DNA from: an uncultured Acidimicrobiales bacterium
Lineage (GTDB): Bacteria; Actinomycetota; Acidimicrobiia; Acidimicrobiales; SHLQ01
DNA: 46,703 nt
Assembly: GCA_938038785.1 (NCBI GenBank)
Contig: CALHTB010000032.1
Coordinates: 1-46,703, forward strand
Direction: 5' to 3'
Part shown: positions 16,542-26,486 of the stretch, piece after piece
Position numbering within the stretch: the stretch's first letter is position 1
How the letters are laid out: each line of letters opens with the position of its first letter
Translations under genes and position numbers: made by a program
Notes under the pieces: generated by a model
What the model saw: the letters and a program-made list of their open reading frames with translations, nothing else
Databases searched by the model: none
Told to the model about the DNA's origin: nothing

Positions 16542-16583
16542 TGGGTTCTCTCTTCTTTCTGGACGATCTACTCGGCGATTGCT

Positions 16584-17726
16584 CTAGTTGAGCAGGTTCA
16601 GCTTCTTGGTGTAGCGACGCTTCGGGGCCATCTCGACATCGACCTTCTCGGCCATTGCCGCAAAAACCTTGCTCGCTTCACTATTCGGGTCGATCGCCAT
16701 AATTGGCTTGCCCGAGTCCGAACCCTCTCGCAGTGCTGGCACCAACGGAACCTGGCCGACGAGTGGGACTTCAAGACGGTCGGCGAGATCCTTGCCGCCA
16801 CCGGCTCCAAACAGGTAGTAGGTCTTGCCGTCGTCACCGGTGAAGTGGCTCATGTTCTCGATCACACCATGCACCTTCAAGTTGACCTTCTCACCCATGA
16901 ACGCGGCGCGTTGGGCAACGCGCTGCGCGGCTGGCTGCGGGGTGGTCACGACATAGAGCTCCGAGCGTGGCAGGAACTGTGCCAGCGACAACGAGATATC
17001 GCCGGTGCCCGGCGGAAGATCGATCAGCAAGTAGTCGGGCTCGTCCCAAAACACATCGGTGAGAAACTGCTCGAGTGCCTTATGCAGCATCGGACCACGC
17101 CAGATCACCGGCTGGTCTTCCTCAGCAAAAAAGCCCATCGAGATTGCGCGAACGCCATGGGTTTCCGGCGGGATCAACATGTCGTCGATCACAACAGGGG
17201 CGTGTTCGATACCGAGCATGCGCGGAATCGAGAAACCCCACACATCGGCATCGATTAAGCCAACCGATTTTCCGCGTTGGGCAAGGGCAATGGCGAGGTT
17301 GGTGGTGACCGAGCTCTTGCCCACGCCACCCTTGCCCGAGGCAATGAGCATTACCCGAGTTCGGCTATCGGGATCGGCGAAGGGAATGTCTCGACCTTCT
17401 GCGTGTCCATGGGACGGGTTATTACCGGCAGTGGAAGCCGGGTCGCCGTGGAGCATCTCGCGCACCTTGGCTCGTTCCTCGTCGTTCATGACGGTGAAGT
17501 CCACCGATGGGCTACCAACGCCGAGCTCAGAGAGGGCGCCGGTGACCCGTTGGGTGATCTCGTTCTTGAGCGGGCAACCAGCAACGGTAAGCGCGATCTG
17601 CACGTCGACTGCGTCGCCAGCAATTGCGATGGTTTTGACCATACCTAAGTCGACGATGCTGCGGTGAAGCTCTGGGTCTTCGACGGGGCGTAGCGCCTCG
17701 ATGACCTGGTCTTCAGTGATCGACAT
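16584..17726 (-). CDS. mrp: Mrp/NBP35-type Fe-S cluster carrier ATPase
   Basis: 380 residues: an N-terminal MIP18/DUF59 domain (1-90, with AGCPLKNEI) and a P-loop ATPase with SGKGGVGKSSV (130-140), LIDADVWGFSIPRML and LIDLPPGTGD. Family members bind and transfer Fe-S clusters. The C-x-x-C usually found after NMSxF is absent: here the text reads NMSHFTGDDGKTYYLFG. Cluster binding by that pair is therefore impossible, and only C51 of the DUF59 part remains as an obvious ligand. GAAGGT about 6-8 bases before ATG acts as the ribosome binding site. Confidence 0.92.
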   Translation of the reverse strand: MSITEDQVIEALRPVEDPELHRSIVDLGMVKTIAIAGDAVDVQIALTVAGCPLKNEITQRVTGALSELGVGSPSVDFTVMNDEERAKVREMLHGDPASTAGNNPSHGHAEGRDIPFADPDSRTRVMLIASGKGGVGKSSVTTNLAIALAQRGKSVGLIDADVWGFSIPRMLGIEHAPVVIDDMLIPPETHGVRAISMGFFAEEDQPVIWRGPMLHKALEQFLTDVFWDEPDYLLIDLPPGTGDISLSLAQFLPRSELYVVTTPQPAAQRVAQRAAFMGEKVNLKVHGVIENMSHFTGDDGKTYYLFGAGGGKDLADRLEVPLVGQVPLVPALREGSDSGKPIMAIDPNSEASKVFAAMAEKVDVEMAPKRRYTKKLNLLN

Positions 17727-17817
17727 TTTGGGTTACCTTCTCTCGACGGTGTGGCGAACTAGGCCCACGATCGTCAGGCTACCGAGCACGGGGATATTTT
17801 GATGGTTCGAGCCGCAC

Positions 17818-18249
17818 TCAGAAGAGGTCGGAAACCCATTCCTGGCCGCCGTTGAGCCACCAGTAACCACCTAGGGCAGCAGCGGCCATCAGCATGACGG
17901 ACACCGCGATTGTTGACTTAGGGATTGGCCCTTCTTCTTCGAGACCAGGAACCTTCTTGCGGAGGTACCGCAGCGCGGTGTCTGCCCACTTCACGTCCCG
18001 AGACAAGATCACTAGGCCGCCGGCCATCACGATGGCGCCGGGTCCGGGGAGCACCATCATCGCCAGACCAGCGAGCAACAGGATGAATCCGAGGCACATT
18101 CGCCCGATCCGAATCAGCACGTGGTACCAGGCTTGGGTGCGGGTCTCCTCGGTGTGGCCAACGACCAGCTCGGCGTCGATCGCCGCCTTTCGGAACTCGT
18201 CATACGAGGACTCGGCATCAGATGTGGATGACGGAGATTGTTCGGACAT
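17818..18249 (-). CDS. PGPGW-type small membrane protein
   Basis: 143 residues: acidic Ser-rich N-terminus, two close hydrophobic helices (about 48-82) containing MVLPGPGAIVMAGGLVILS, a soluble piece, then a C-terminal helix (about 112-132). The LPGPG motif and layout match the PGPGW/TIGR02611 family of unknown function. The start is supported by a TANNNT element 7 bases upstream. The 91 bases between this gene and mrp (17727-17817) hold nothing I can identify. Confidence 0.8.
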   Translation of the reverse strand: MSEQSPSSTSDAESSYDEFRKAAIDAELVVGHTEETRTQAWYHVLIRIGRMCLGFILLLAGLAMMVLPGPGAIVMAGGLVILSRDVKWADTALRYLRKKVPGLEEEGPIPKSTIAVSVMLMAAAALGGYWWLNGGQEWVSDLF

Positions 18250-18256
18250 CTAGTCC

Positions 18257-18262
18257 AGAGTA
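18257..18262 (-). promoter_or_regulatory. Leaderless -10 element of PGPGW gene
   Basis: TACTCT lies 7 bases before the ATG at 18249, with no Shine-Dalgarno between. Confidence 0.5.
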
Positions 18263-18286
18263 CCGGCTGCGAGAAGGCCAGCGGGA

Positions 18287-19453
18287 TCAGCCAATAGTGC
18301 CGTCGAAGGCAGATGCAGCGATCGCAGTGACGCATGCTCCAACGATCATCACCACCGCGGTTGCAAGCCACATTGCGGAGAATCCGAACCACTCGATCAC
18401 GAAGCCCGACAGCAACGGACCGCCAAACACACCTAAGTAGACCCCGGTTTGGGTAACGCCGCTGGCCGCGGCCGCAGCCTCTCTGTTCGCACGGACCACG
18501 CCATAGTTGGTGAAAACAGGCCAAATCCAGCCGCATCCGAATGCAAGGACGGTGGCCGCAATGGTTACCAGCGGTGACGAAAAGGCCAACATCATGATGC
18601 CTACGCCACCGAACGAGCTTAAGAGTGCAGCCATCAACAGTGGAGACCGCTCCGACCTATCGAGTCGGAAACCGAAGAACAGGCGGACACCCACACCCAT
18701 CCCCGCGCCCAAACTCAACAACAGCCCAGCGGGTCCTTCGTCGATTCCGGAGAAGTCATGCGCCGAGCTCACCAGCCAGGCGTTAAGCGAGCCGGCTGCG
18801 TAGGCCATGCAGCCAAAGCCAACCGATGCCAAGAGCAGTGAACCGGGCGGTGTGACCGGGCGGATGGACTGGCGGCGAGCTGTTGGCTCAGGGGTCGCTG
18901 CCCGTTCGATTCGACGAAAGATCAACAACCCCGCTAGCACAGCTCCCACGGCGCACAGGACATACGCCCAACGCCATCCGACGGTTACCGCAATGGCAGG
19001 TACCGCCAATCCGCCGAGCATTGCTGCGGCCGGCATTCCAGATTGTTTCAATGCAATGGCAAGTCCCAGTCGCGGCAAATTCGCCTGGCTGAGCAACAGG
19101 TTGACCGCGCTTTGGTTCGCAGAATTTGCCAAGCCCGCAATCGCCAACGCCAGTGTCATCACCAAAAACGACCTGGCGATGCCGGCGATGAATAGTGACG
19201 CAACGGCCGAGGTCAGCTGCGCGGCCACGACTTGGATGCGCGGACCAACCTTCTGTGCGGTCCGACCAAGCACAGCCGAGCCCAATGCAGCCGCCAAGAA
19301 GAACGAACCGAGACCCCATCCGTACACCGCACGGGTAACGCCAAAGTCGCTGCGAATCTGCACCGATAATGCGCCGACAAGAAAACCCGGAATCACCGTC
19401 ATGATCGTGGCGAACATCGCCACCGGAATCACTCGGGACCCCTTGGTTATCAT
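18287..19453 (-). CDS. MFS transporter
   Basis: 388 residues with about 12 hydrophobic helices in two halves. Between helices 2 and 3 lies LGRTAQKVGPR, the MFS motif A region in degraded form. The N-terminus (GALSVQIRSDFGVTRAVYGWGLGSFFLAAALG) resembles the CynX/NimT-like group. The substrate cannot be told. It is flanked by small gaps (37 and 50 bases), with no co-directional regulator adjacent. Confidence 0.85.
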   Translation of the reverse strand: MITKGSRVIPVAMFATIMTVIPGFLVGALSVQIRSDFGVTRAVYGWGLGSFFLAAALGSAVLGRTAQKVGPRIQVVAAQLTSAVASLFIAGIARSFLVMTLALAIAGLANSANQSAVNLLLSQANLPRLGLAIALKQSGMPAAAMLGGLAVPAIAVTVGWRWAYVLCAVGAVLAGLLIFRRIERAATPEPTARRQSIRPVTPPGSLLLASVGFGCMAYAAGSLNAWLVSSAHDFSGIDEGPAGLLLSLGAGMGVGVRLFFGFRLDRSERSPLLMAALLSSFGGVGIMMLAFSSPLVTIAATVLAFGCGWIWPVFTNYGVVRANREAAAAASGVTQTGVYLGVFGGPLLSGFVIEWFGFSAMWLATAVVMIVGACVTAIAASAFDGTIG

Positions 19454-19503
19454 CGGTGCCCCAGTCGTAAACGTATCGAAAGCCTACGTGGCGGCGCCGG
19501 CAG

Positions 19504-22056
19504 CTATTTGGATTCTTCGGGCTTGACCAATCGACGCCACTGCAGATCGACGAAGACTTCTTCTGCCGTTAGTGGACGGTTGCTCTTTCGCGCCTCACCA
19601 TCGTTCAATCGACTCCATTGCAGGTCGGCGAGAAGTTCCTCGGGTGAGATGGGCCGCGAGAACAAATACCCTTGTAGGAGGTCGCACGATTGGGACCGAA
19701 GCCATTCGGCCTGGTGTTCCACCTCGACGCCCTCAGCAACGGTCACCAAGCCCATCGACCGAGCCACGTGGAACGCCGCACTGATTACCGGTTCGTCGCC
19801 GTCGGTCAGGATTCGGTCGGTGAAGCTCTTGTCGATCTTCAAAATGTCGACCGGCAGGTCGTACAACACGGCGAGCGACGACTGGCCGGTACCAAAATCG
19901 TCGATGGCAATCCGCACCCCATGCTCACGAAGCCGGTCAAGAATCCGCACGATTGCTGTATCGGTGTGAAGGACCGCTGTCTCGGTGATCTCGATGATGA
20001 TGTTTCGGCCGGCGAGCCCATGCCGGTCGAGCGCTTCGAGCACGTACTCACCCAAGCGGTCGGTTTGGAACTGCTTGCGCGACGCGTTGATCGCCACGGT
20101 GAAGTTGTCGGGCACCAAGTTCTGCTCGCGCCACGACGAGAGAGCGGAGAGAGCCGATTCGATGACCCACTCGCCCACTTCAACAATGAGATCTGTCTGT
20201 TCGAGGTATGGCAAGAACTCGTCCGGGGTCTTCACCGGGCCATCTTCTGGCGACAGACGCAGCAACGCTTCAACGCCACGGATCTTTGAGGTACGAGCGT
20301 CGATGATTGGCTGGTAGCGAAGCAAGAAATCGTTGTTGTTGACCGCCTTTCGAATGCTCATCTGCTGGTCGAGAGCGTCATCAGCTGCGTCACGCATAGA
20401 GGTTTCAAAGACCTTTACCCGCGACTTGCCATCGCCCTTTGCCTCGTAGAGGGCAATGTCGGCGTCTCGCAATAGCTGGTCGGCTTCTTTGTGCGTTTCA
20501 TCGACGTACACCACGCCGATGCTCGCCGTCATGTAGAGATCGAGCCCCGACACAGTCATTCGTTCACGGATGACCTGTGCAATCGCCGTGGCATTGCGCA
20601 AGATTTGCGCCTTCGTACGGTTGGTCATGAAGACCGCAAACTCGTCGCCGCCAAGACGGACGATGCTGAGGTCAGGATCGAGCACTTCCTGCAGACGCTT
20701 CGAAATCTCCGAGAGCACCTCATCGCCAGCCTGGTGTCCAAGCGAGTCATTGATCACCTTGAAATAGTCGAGGTCGAGCATCAGCAGGCCTGCGTCCTCG
20801 CCGTCGAGGAGTGTCTGTTCGATCTCCTCCATAATCGCTCGACGGTTACCCAAACCGGTTAGCGGATCATGAGTGGCCAGGTATTCGAGCCGCGAGGTGT
20901 GGTTTCGTTCGTCGGTGACATCGGTCGCCGAGCCAATGACCCGCACGACTTCACCGTTTATCGCGAGTGATGTGCCCACCATCTCGACCCAACGTTCGGT
21001 GCCGTCAACCATGCTGACGCAAACCTCTTGGGTGAACACTCCCTTGGGGTCTTGGCGGAGGGAAATCACCGAGTCTCGAACCAGGTCGACGTGGTCTTCT
21101 CGGATTCGCTTGGCGATCTGTTTCCAGGGCACCGGCTCGGTGGTAATGGGGATATCGAGCAATTGGCAACAGCGCGGTGACAGGATGCCTTCCTCGCGTT
21201 CGAGGTCGTAGTCCCAAATTCCATCTCGGGTTGCCCGGGCAGCCAAGGCGTACCGTTGCTCGCTCTGGGCGAGGGCCTCCACAAGAGCGGTTGGCTCGGT
21301 CACGTCGTGACTGAAACCCATGAGTCCAACGATCTCGCCAGTGCGATCGCGGATTGGGAACTTCGATGTGTGCATGACCTCGACCGAACCATCGTTTCGG
21401 GTCTGCGATTCGGTCATGCCAATAACCGGCGCACCTGTGTCCAAGATTTGCTGATCGGTACGTCGAAGCAACTCCGCCTCGTCAGGATGATGGAGTGACT
21501 CGTCGGTCTCACCAATGATGTCGGCCGCCAGCCGTTGGCCGAGCGTTCGAGCAAGTCGCGGGTTGGCGCCAACAAATCGGGTATCGCTGTCCTTAAAGAA
21601 GATAGATACGGGGAGTCGTTCGAAGAGGTCGCGATAGAGCGACAGTTCGTCGACCTTTGGCCCGTACATGGTGCGATCGTCATCGACTAACAGCAGGCCG
21701 GAGACCCCAATGGTGTTCTCGCCCTCCACCTTCGCAACGCCCAGGAGCATGTGCGGAGAGTCGCCCAGGTTGAGTCGAACTCGAAGCCGGGAGATTCCTC
21801 CGTCTCTCATCGTTGACTCAACGACCTCGCGAAACGCCCGCCGATCGGCAGAAACGACGACGTCGAGAAGCGGCCGACCATGAGCGCGCAAACCGAAGGG
21901 CTCGACGAGGACTTGGCGCACGACATAGGCGTCATCACACTGCATGTCTAGGTCGAGGGCAGATCCTGGTTGTTCCGACGACGAAAACGAGAAAGTTCTC
22001 CCGTAGTCAGCGTCTTGCCACAGCATCCCGAGAGATGCGGCTTCACCCTTCACCAT
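19504..22056 (-). CDS. PAS-PAS-GGDEF-EAL cyclic-di-GMP signalling protein
   Basis: The start is placed at ATG 22056 (AAGG just upstream), although the frame stays open to 22164, overlapping lhr. The about 850-residue product has an N-terminal region, PAS (FFKDSDTRFVGANPRLA) and PAC (SKFPIRDRTGEIVGLMGFSHDVTE), a second PAS/PAC, an intact GGDEF domain (RLGGDEFAVF) and an intact EAL domain (GVEALLRL, DDFGTGQSSL, KIDKSF). Both diguanylate cyclase and phosphodiesterase motifs are complete, so either or both activities are possible. There are no membrane segments, so it is a cytosolic sensor. After the EAL domain the tail carries a duplicated segment (RPISPEELLADLQWSRL and RPLTAEEVFVDLQWRRL). Confidence 0.92.
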   Translation of the reverse strand: MVKGEAASLGMLWQDADYGRTFSFSSSEQPGSALDLDMQCDDAYVVRQVLVEPFGLRAHGRPLLDVVVSADRRAFREVVESTMRDGGISRLRVRLNLGDSPHMLLGVAKVEGENTIGVSGLLLVDDDRTMYGPKVDELSLYRDLFERLPVSIFFKDSDTRFVGANPRLARTLGQRLAADIIGETDESLHHPDEAELLRRTDQQILDTGAPVIGMTESQTRNDGSVEVMHTSKFPIRDRTGEIVGLMGFSHDVTEPTALVEALAQSEQRYALAARATRDGIWDYDLEREEGILSPRCCQLLDIPITTEPVPWKQIAKRIREDHVDLVRDSVISLRQDPKGVFTQEVCVSMVDGTERWVEMVGTSLAINGEVVRVIGSATDVTDERNHTSRLEYLATHDPLTGLGNRRAIMEEIEQTLLDGEDAGLLMLDLDYFKVINDSLGHQAGDEVLSEISKRLQEVLDPDLSIVRLGGDEFAVFMTNRTKAQILRNATAIAQVIRERMTVSGLDLYMTASIGVVYVDETHKEADQLLRDADIALYEAKGDGKSRVKVFETSMRDAADDALDQQMSIRKAVNNNDFLLRYQPIIDARTSKIRGVEALLRLSPEDGPVKTPDEFLPYLEQTDLIVEVGEWVIESALSALSSWREQNLVPDNFTVAINASRKQFQTDRLGEYVLEALDRHGLAGRNIIIEITETAVLHTDTAIVRILDRLREHGVRIAIDDFGTGQSSLAVLYDLPVDILKIDKSFTDRILTDGDEPVISAAFHVARSMGLVTVAEGVEVEHQAEWLRSQSCDLLQGYLFSRPISPEELLADLQWSRLNDGEARKSNRPLTAEEVFVDLQWRRLVKPEESK

Positions 22057-22142
22057 GAACCTTGGATCGGACCGAAACAGGGGCGATTTGAGGGATTTTT
22101 GGCCCTTTTCGCGTTCGCCAACCACCCCACCGTCTGCGCAAA

Positions 22143-25100
22143 TTACGACAACTGGGCATCGCAAAACGACGGTTGCGGCAACCCATCGATATAGGTGATC
22201 GTGAGTGATCGGCGCGACGGCACTCGCTCGCCGGGAGTAATAACGCCGGTTAGGTTCGCTGGGTCACATGCATTGACGAGCACTTCGAGCCCGGTCCGCT
22301 CTGATCGACGTATGCGGTCGAGGTGCTCTACGGCCTCGGCCGAGGCGTACTGTTCACCGCTAAATCCGGAAACAAAACGGCCGCCCGCGATGAGCCCGCG
22401 GGCTTCGAGGCGACGCAAGGCCCAGAGGATCTCACGCCACGGTAGCGCCAGGCTCTCACGAGCAACAAGGGCGTGAAACACCACTCCCCAGCGAGCCAGG
22501 AGCTGTTCGGCAACCGCCTCGGCGAGCTCGTCACGATCAGCCTCCAGGCGGTGTTCGGCGAACGTGGTCCAACGTCCCTCACCACCGTGACGCACTGCCG
22601 TGCCCTTGCGAAGACCGCGACGCGATCGAGCTGGCGCCGCACCGCGATCGCGGGCCTCAAACAACGAACGCACCGCGTGGAAGCTGTCAGCGTGCACACT
22701 CCCCCGCCACACCAACTCCCACAGCCCTTGCTCGATGTCGGATGGAAGGCGGCCGGTTTGTTGACCAAGCTCATGATGAAAGCGGGCGCCCCGGTCGCGA
22801 AGCTCGGCGAGCAGCGCCCCTGCACACCCCTCATCACTCACCTCAGGCTGAGCGTCGCCCCGCGCCGCCTCGACCAACCACTCGAGGTCGTTTCGCAGCA
22901 TCAAGGTGATCGGGGTGGTCTTGGTTGCCGTTGGACGAACCGCGTCGGTATTTCGCACGACGAGGCGTCCCCAGGTGATATCACCTGCCAGGCTTCGCCG
23001 ATCCAACACCTCAGGCCGGAAGTCGGTGAGCCGTCGAGACAAGATCTCGGGTTCCCACGCCGCCGCCGCGCAATGCCAACCCTGCAACTGGGCAACAACC
23101 GAGGTCAGCCCTTCAACTCCGGACTGTTGTGTGCCCGGTGCAAGGTGGTGCCATTCGAGCATGAAGCGCATGAAGTCCTGTGCCGTCGCCGGTTCGACAC
23201 GGGCACGCTTCCCCTTCTGGGAATACACATGCATCCGGGCCAATAACCGTCGACTGGCCCACTGGTTCGCCGGCCGGTCGCTGGCTGGTGGGGCTGTGCC
23301 CCAGTTGCCTTGGATGGCGAAGCCTTCCTCTTCTAGGCCTACGAGGGTGAACTCGACCGAGGACACGTCGACGCCGAGCTGAACAGCCAGGGCCTCGGCG
23401 GTGGTGGTGGCGCACACATCAAGGCGACCCCGAACCGCCTTTGTTAGGGCTTCGGTTCGATCTGATGGTTCGGTAGGAACCTCGCGCCAAAGGTCGGGGC
23501 GAATTGCCGCAGCCGCCGTCCTATTCGACTTCACTGCCCAATACTCCGACGTGCCAACCCCAACAATGGCCCGGTCGCCATCGGCAAGCGTGTCGAACAT
23601 GGTGCGCCACGCGTCGACCGCGTTGGTCACCACCAGCGAATCGAGCAGCTCGTATAGCTCGTCTGGGGTGGCGGGCTCGGGGATGACCTGGTCGGCCACC
23701 GCAGCCATTGCTTCGGTCGAAACGGTGCCAATCTCGCTGAGATCAACCGGGAGCCCGCGGCGCAGCGGCACCGCACGACTTCGACGATCGATAGCTTCGG
23801 CGTCGTCGAGAAAGGTAAACGCCTTGCCAACGAGTAGCTCGTGACACAACGGGGACGGTTCGGTGCTGTCGACCGTCACCACCTCGATGTCACCTTGCTC
23901 AAGGCGTTCAACAAGTGACCGGAGCCCATCGACGTCCATAGCTTCGCGCAACGTGTCATTCATGGTTTGTTGCACGATGACGTGATCGGGCAATTCGATT
24001 GGGCCCGACACGTTCTCTTGGCACGCCGCAGCCACGGGGAACAGAGCAGCCATTACATCATCGGCTTCCATCCGTTGGATAGGCGGCGGGTTCTTGCGGC
24101 CACCCTTCCAGCGAAGAACGAGCAGCGACCGGTTGAGGTTCCAGCGCCAACGGCTGAGAAACATCGGCGACGGCGGCACCAGCGTGGCATTGATCAACGT
24201 CGATTCAACCGTCTTTGAGGCGAGGAAGTGCGCAACATCGCCCAACGGGAAGCTGTGTTGGGGCCCAAGCGACAAACACACCGCATCGTCAGATGCCGCT
24301 GCTTGCAACTCGAAATCGAAGTTCTTGCAGAACTTCTTGCGCAACGCCAGGCCAAAGGCCCGATTCAAACGCGCACCCTGAGGTGAATGCACGATGAGCT
24401 GCATGCCCCCGGTCTCGTCGAAGAACCGTTCGATGACCAGCTTGTCTCGGGTTGGCAAGGTGCCGAGGATCGCCAACGACGCAGCCAGGTAGCGCACGAC
24501 CTGTTCGGCGGGTTCGATATCGATTTGAGCTGCTCCCATAAGCCAAGTCCGCGCCGCATCAGCATCACCAGATTTGAGGCGCTCCTCGATGGCGCGGCGG
24601 ATCCGACAAACCTCCTCACTGAGCTCGGCGGTGCGCCCGGGCGCCTCGCCGAACCACACCGGGATCGTTGGCGGTAACCCCTCGGCATCAACCACGCGAA
24701 CAACGCCAGGCTCAATTCGGCGAATCCGCCAGCTGTGGGTGCCCAACGTAAAGATGTCCCCTGGCATCGACTCGGTAGCCCAGTCCTCGTTCACCGAACC
24801 AATGAAGGTGTCGTCAGGGTCGAGTAGCACCCGGTAGTCGCCAAGCTCGGGGATGGCACCTCCACTGGTGAGAGCCGCCATTCGAGCGCCGCGACGGCCT
24901 CGCAACTGGTCGTGCTCTTCGTCGTGGTGCATCCACCACGACCGAACGCCGCGACCGGTTTGCACGCCATTGGCAGCAAGCTCGATGCACTCGTCGAAGT
25001 CGTCACGCGACAACGACTTGTAGGGCCCAGCTTGGGTCACTAACGCGTACAGTCCGTCCACGTCCCACTCTTGTGCGGAAACCTCGGCCACCAACTGCTG

Positions 25101-26474
25101 CACCAAGATGTCGAGCGGCGCAATCGGCGGTATCAGCGCGTCGAGGCGTCCACCGTGGACGGCGGTTAACAGGGCGCAGCATTCGACCAGGTCGTCGCGG
25201 GTCTGTGGAAAGAGCCTGCCCTTTGGGATGCCGTAGCGGTTGTGATTGGCCCGCCCAACTCGTTGCAAGAACGTGGCGATATTTCGGGGCGACCCGAGCT
25301 GACAAACGAGGTCGACCGGCCCCACGTCGATACCCAGCTCGAGCGATGCGGTGGCCACAAGTGCTTTGAGGTCGCCAGCGCGCAGGCGGCGCTCGACCTG
25401 CAGGCGGCGGTCTTTGGACAACGACCCGTGATGGGCCACCACGTGAGCTTCGGCGCCTTCGTCGCGTTCGGCCAAGCGCTCGCCCAGCTCGTGACTTATG
25501 CGCTCGGCCATGCGGCGGGTGTTGACGAAGATCAGCGTCGTGGTGTGGGCGTCGACGAGGTCGGCGATGTGATCGAGGATCTCGCCCATTTGTTCTGCCG
25601 GGGCAATGGCCTCCATCTCCGAAGGCGGCACGACGAGGTCGAGGTCGAGCTCGCGAACATGCCCTTCGTCGACGACCTGGCACGCCGACTCACCGGACTC
25701 GTTAGTCCGGCTACCGACGAGCAGCTCAGCAACCGTAGAGATGGGTTTCTGCGTAGCCGACAGCCCTATTCGAACGGGGCTTTCACCTGCGGCATCACGG
25801 CAGATGTGATCGAGCCGTTCCATCGTCAGCGACAGATGCGAGCCACGCTTGTCCCTGGCAAGGGAGTGGATCTCGTCGACGATGATCGTGTCGATAGTGC
25901 TGAGTGCGGCCCGGGCCTTCGACGAGGTGCACATCAGATAGAGGGACTCGGGGGTGGTCACGATGAACGCGGGTGGTTTCTTGACCATGGACGCCCGCGC
26001 TGACCTCGGTGTATCGCCCGAGCGAACGCCAACGCGAATCGTCGGCGCACCCAGGCCCATCGACTTGGCAATGGCCGCTATCTCGAGCAACGGTCGTTCG
26101 AGGTTTTCGGCGATATCGACCGCAAGCGCCTTGAGCGGCGAGATGTAGACAACCCGAGCAACTCCGTCGGTGGCCTCGCCACGCTCATGGGCCTTGTACA
26201 GGCGATCGATGGCCACCAGGAAGGCCGACAACGTCTTGCCCGAGCCGGTTGGCGCAGCGACCAACGTGTGGGTTCGGGCCGCAATGTGGGGCCACGCTGC
26301 TCGTTGAGGCGGCGTCGGGCCATCGGGGAACCGGTCGCTAAACCATGCCCGGACAGCCGGATGGAACAACTCCATGCTGGGGTGGTCGAACAACCCCGGA
26401 GCAATCGATGCAGCGCCCGAAGTTGAACGTTCTGTTGGAACAAGATCGGCAATGTCGGTGTCAATTATGGCCAC
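22143..26474 (-). CDS. lhr: Lhr-type ATP-dependent helicase
   Basis: A very large (1443 aa) superfamily 2 helicase. Motifs in order: APTGSGKT (74-81), SPLKALA, VTTPESL, VDEIHSL (DExH box), GLSATQ, FVNTRRMAERI, VAHHGSLSKDRR, ATASLELGIDVG and QRVGRANH. A winged-helix/Lhr-core and the long C-terminal region of full-length actinobacterial Lhr follow. Mycobacterial Lhr is a 3'-5' translocase acting on RNA:DNA hybrids and is induced by mitomycin C. The start is GTG, supported by a TANNNT box. It ends within the N-terminal extension region of the GGDEF gene. Confidence 0.94.
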   Translation of the reverse strand: MAIIDTDIADLVPTERSTSGAASIAPGLFDHPSMELFHPAVRAWFSDRFPDGPTPPQRAAWPHIAARTHTLVAAPTGSGKTLSAFLVAIDRLYKAHERGEATDGVARVVYISPLKALAVDIAENLERPLLEIAAIAKSMGLGAPTIRVGVRSGDTPRSARASMVKKPPAFIVTTPESLYLMCTSSKARAALSTIDTIIVDEIHSLARDKRGSHLSLTMERLDHICRDAAGESPVRIGLSATQKPISTVAELLVGSRTNESGESACQVVDEGHVRELDLDLVVPPSEMEAIAPAEQMGEILDHIADLVDAHTTTLIFVNTRRMAERISHELGERLAERDEGAEAHVVAHHGSLSKDRRLQVERRLRAGDLKALVATASLELGIDVGPVDLVCQLGSPRNIATFLQRVGRANHNRYGIPKGRLFPQTRDDLVECCALLTAVHGGRLDALIPPIAPLDILVQQLVAEVSAQEWDVDGLYALVTQAGPYKSLSRDDFDECIELAANGVQTGRGVRSWWMHHDEEHDQLRGRRGARMAALTSGGAIPELGDYRVLLDPDDTFIGSVNEDWATESMPGDIFTLGTHSWRIRRIEPGVVRVVDAEGLPPTIPVWFGEAPGRTAELSEEVCRIRRAIEERLKSGDADAARTWLMGAAQIDIEPAEQVVRYLAASLAILGTLPTRDKLVIERFFDETGGMQLIVHSPQGARLNRAFGLALRKKFCKNFDFELQAAASDDAVCLSLGPQHSFPLGDVAHFLASKTVESTLINATLVPPSPMFLSRWRWNLNRSLLVLRWKGGRKNPPPIQRMEADDVMAALFPVAAACQENVSGPIELPDHVIVQQTMNDTLREAMDVDGLRSLVERLEQGDIEVVTVDSTEPSPLCHELLVGKAFTFLDDAEAIDRRSRAVPLRRGLPVDLSEIGTVSTEAMAAVADQVIPEPATPDELYELLDSLVVTNAVDAWRTMFDTLADGDRAIVGVGTSEYWAVKSNRTAAAAIRPDLWREVPTEPSDRTEALTKAVRGRLDVCATTTAEALAVQLGVDVSSVEFTLVGLEEEGFAIQGNWGTAPPASDRPANQWASRRLLARMHVYSQKGKRARVEPATAQDFMRFMLEWHHLAPGTQQSGVEGLTSVVAQLQGWHCAAAAWEPEILSRRLTDFRPEVLDRRSLAGDITWGRLVVRNTDAVRPTATKTTPITLMLRNDLEWLVEAARGDAQPEVSDEGCAGALLAELRDRGARFHHELGQQTGRLPSDIEQGLWELVWRGSVHADSFHAVRSLFEARDRGAAPARSRRGLRKGTAVRHGGEGRWTTFAEHRLEADRDELAEAVAEQLLARWGVVFHALVARESLALPWREILWALRRLEARGLIAGGRFVSGFSGEQYASAEAVEHLDRIRRSERTGLEVLVNACDPANLTGVITPGERVPSRRSLTITYIDGLPQPSFCDAQLS

Positions 26475-26480
26475 CGTCGG

Positions 26481-26486
26481 ACATTA
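26481..26486 (-). promoter_or_regulatory. Leaderless -10 element of lhr
   Basis: TAATGT is followed by 6 bases and then the GTG start of lhr. It lies in the last codons of, and just before, the neighbouring gene's end. Confidence 0.45.

Noticed and set aside
22057-22164. TTG-started extension of the GGDEF-EAL gene over the end of lhr
   Set aside because: It would add 36 residues without a domain, from a rare TTG; ATG 22056 has a plausible ribosome binding site.
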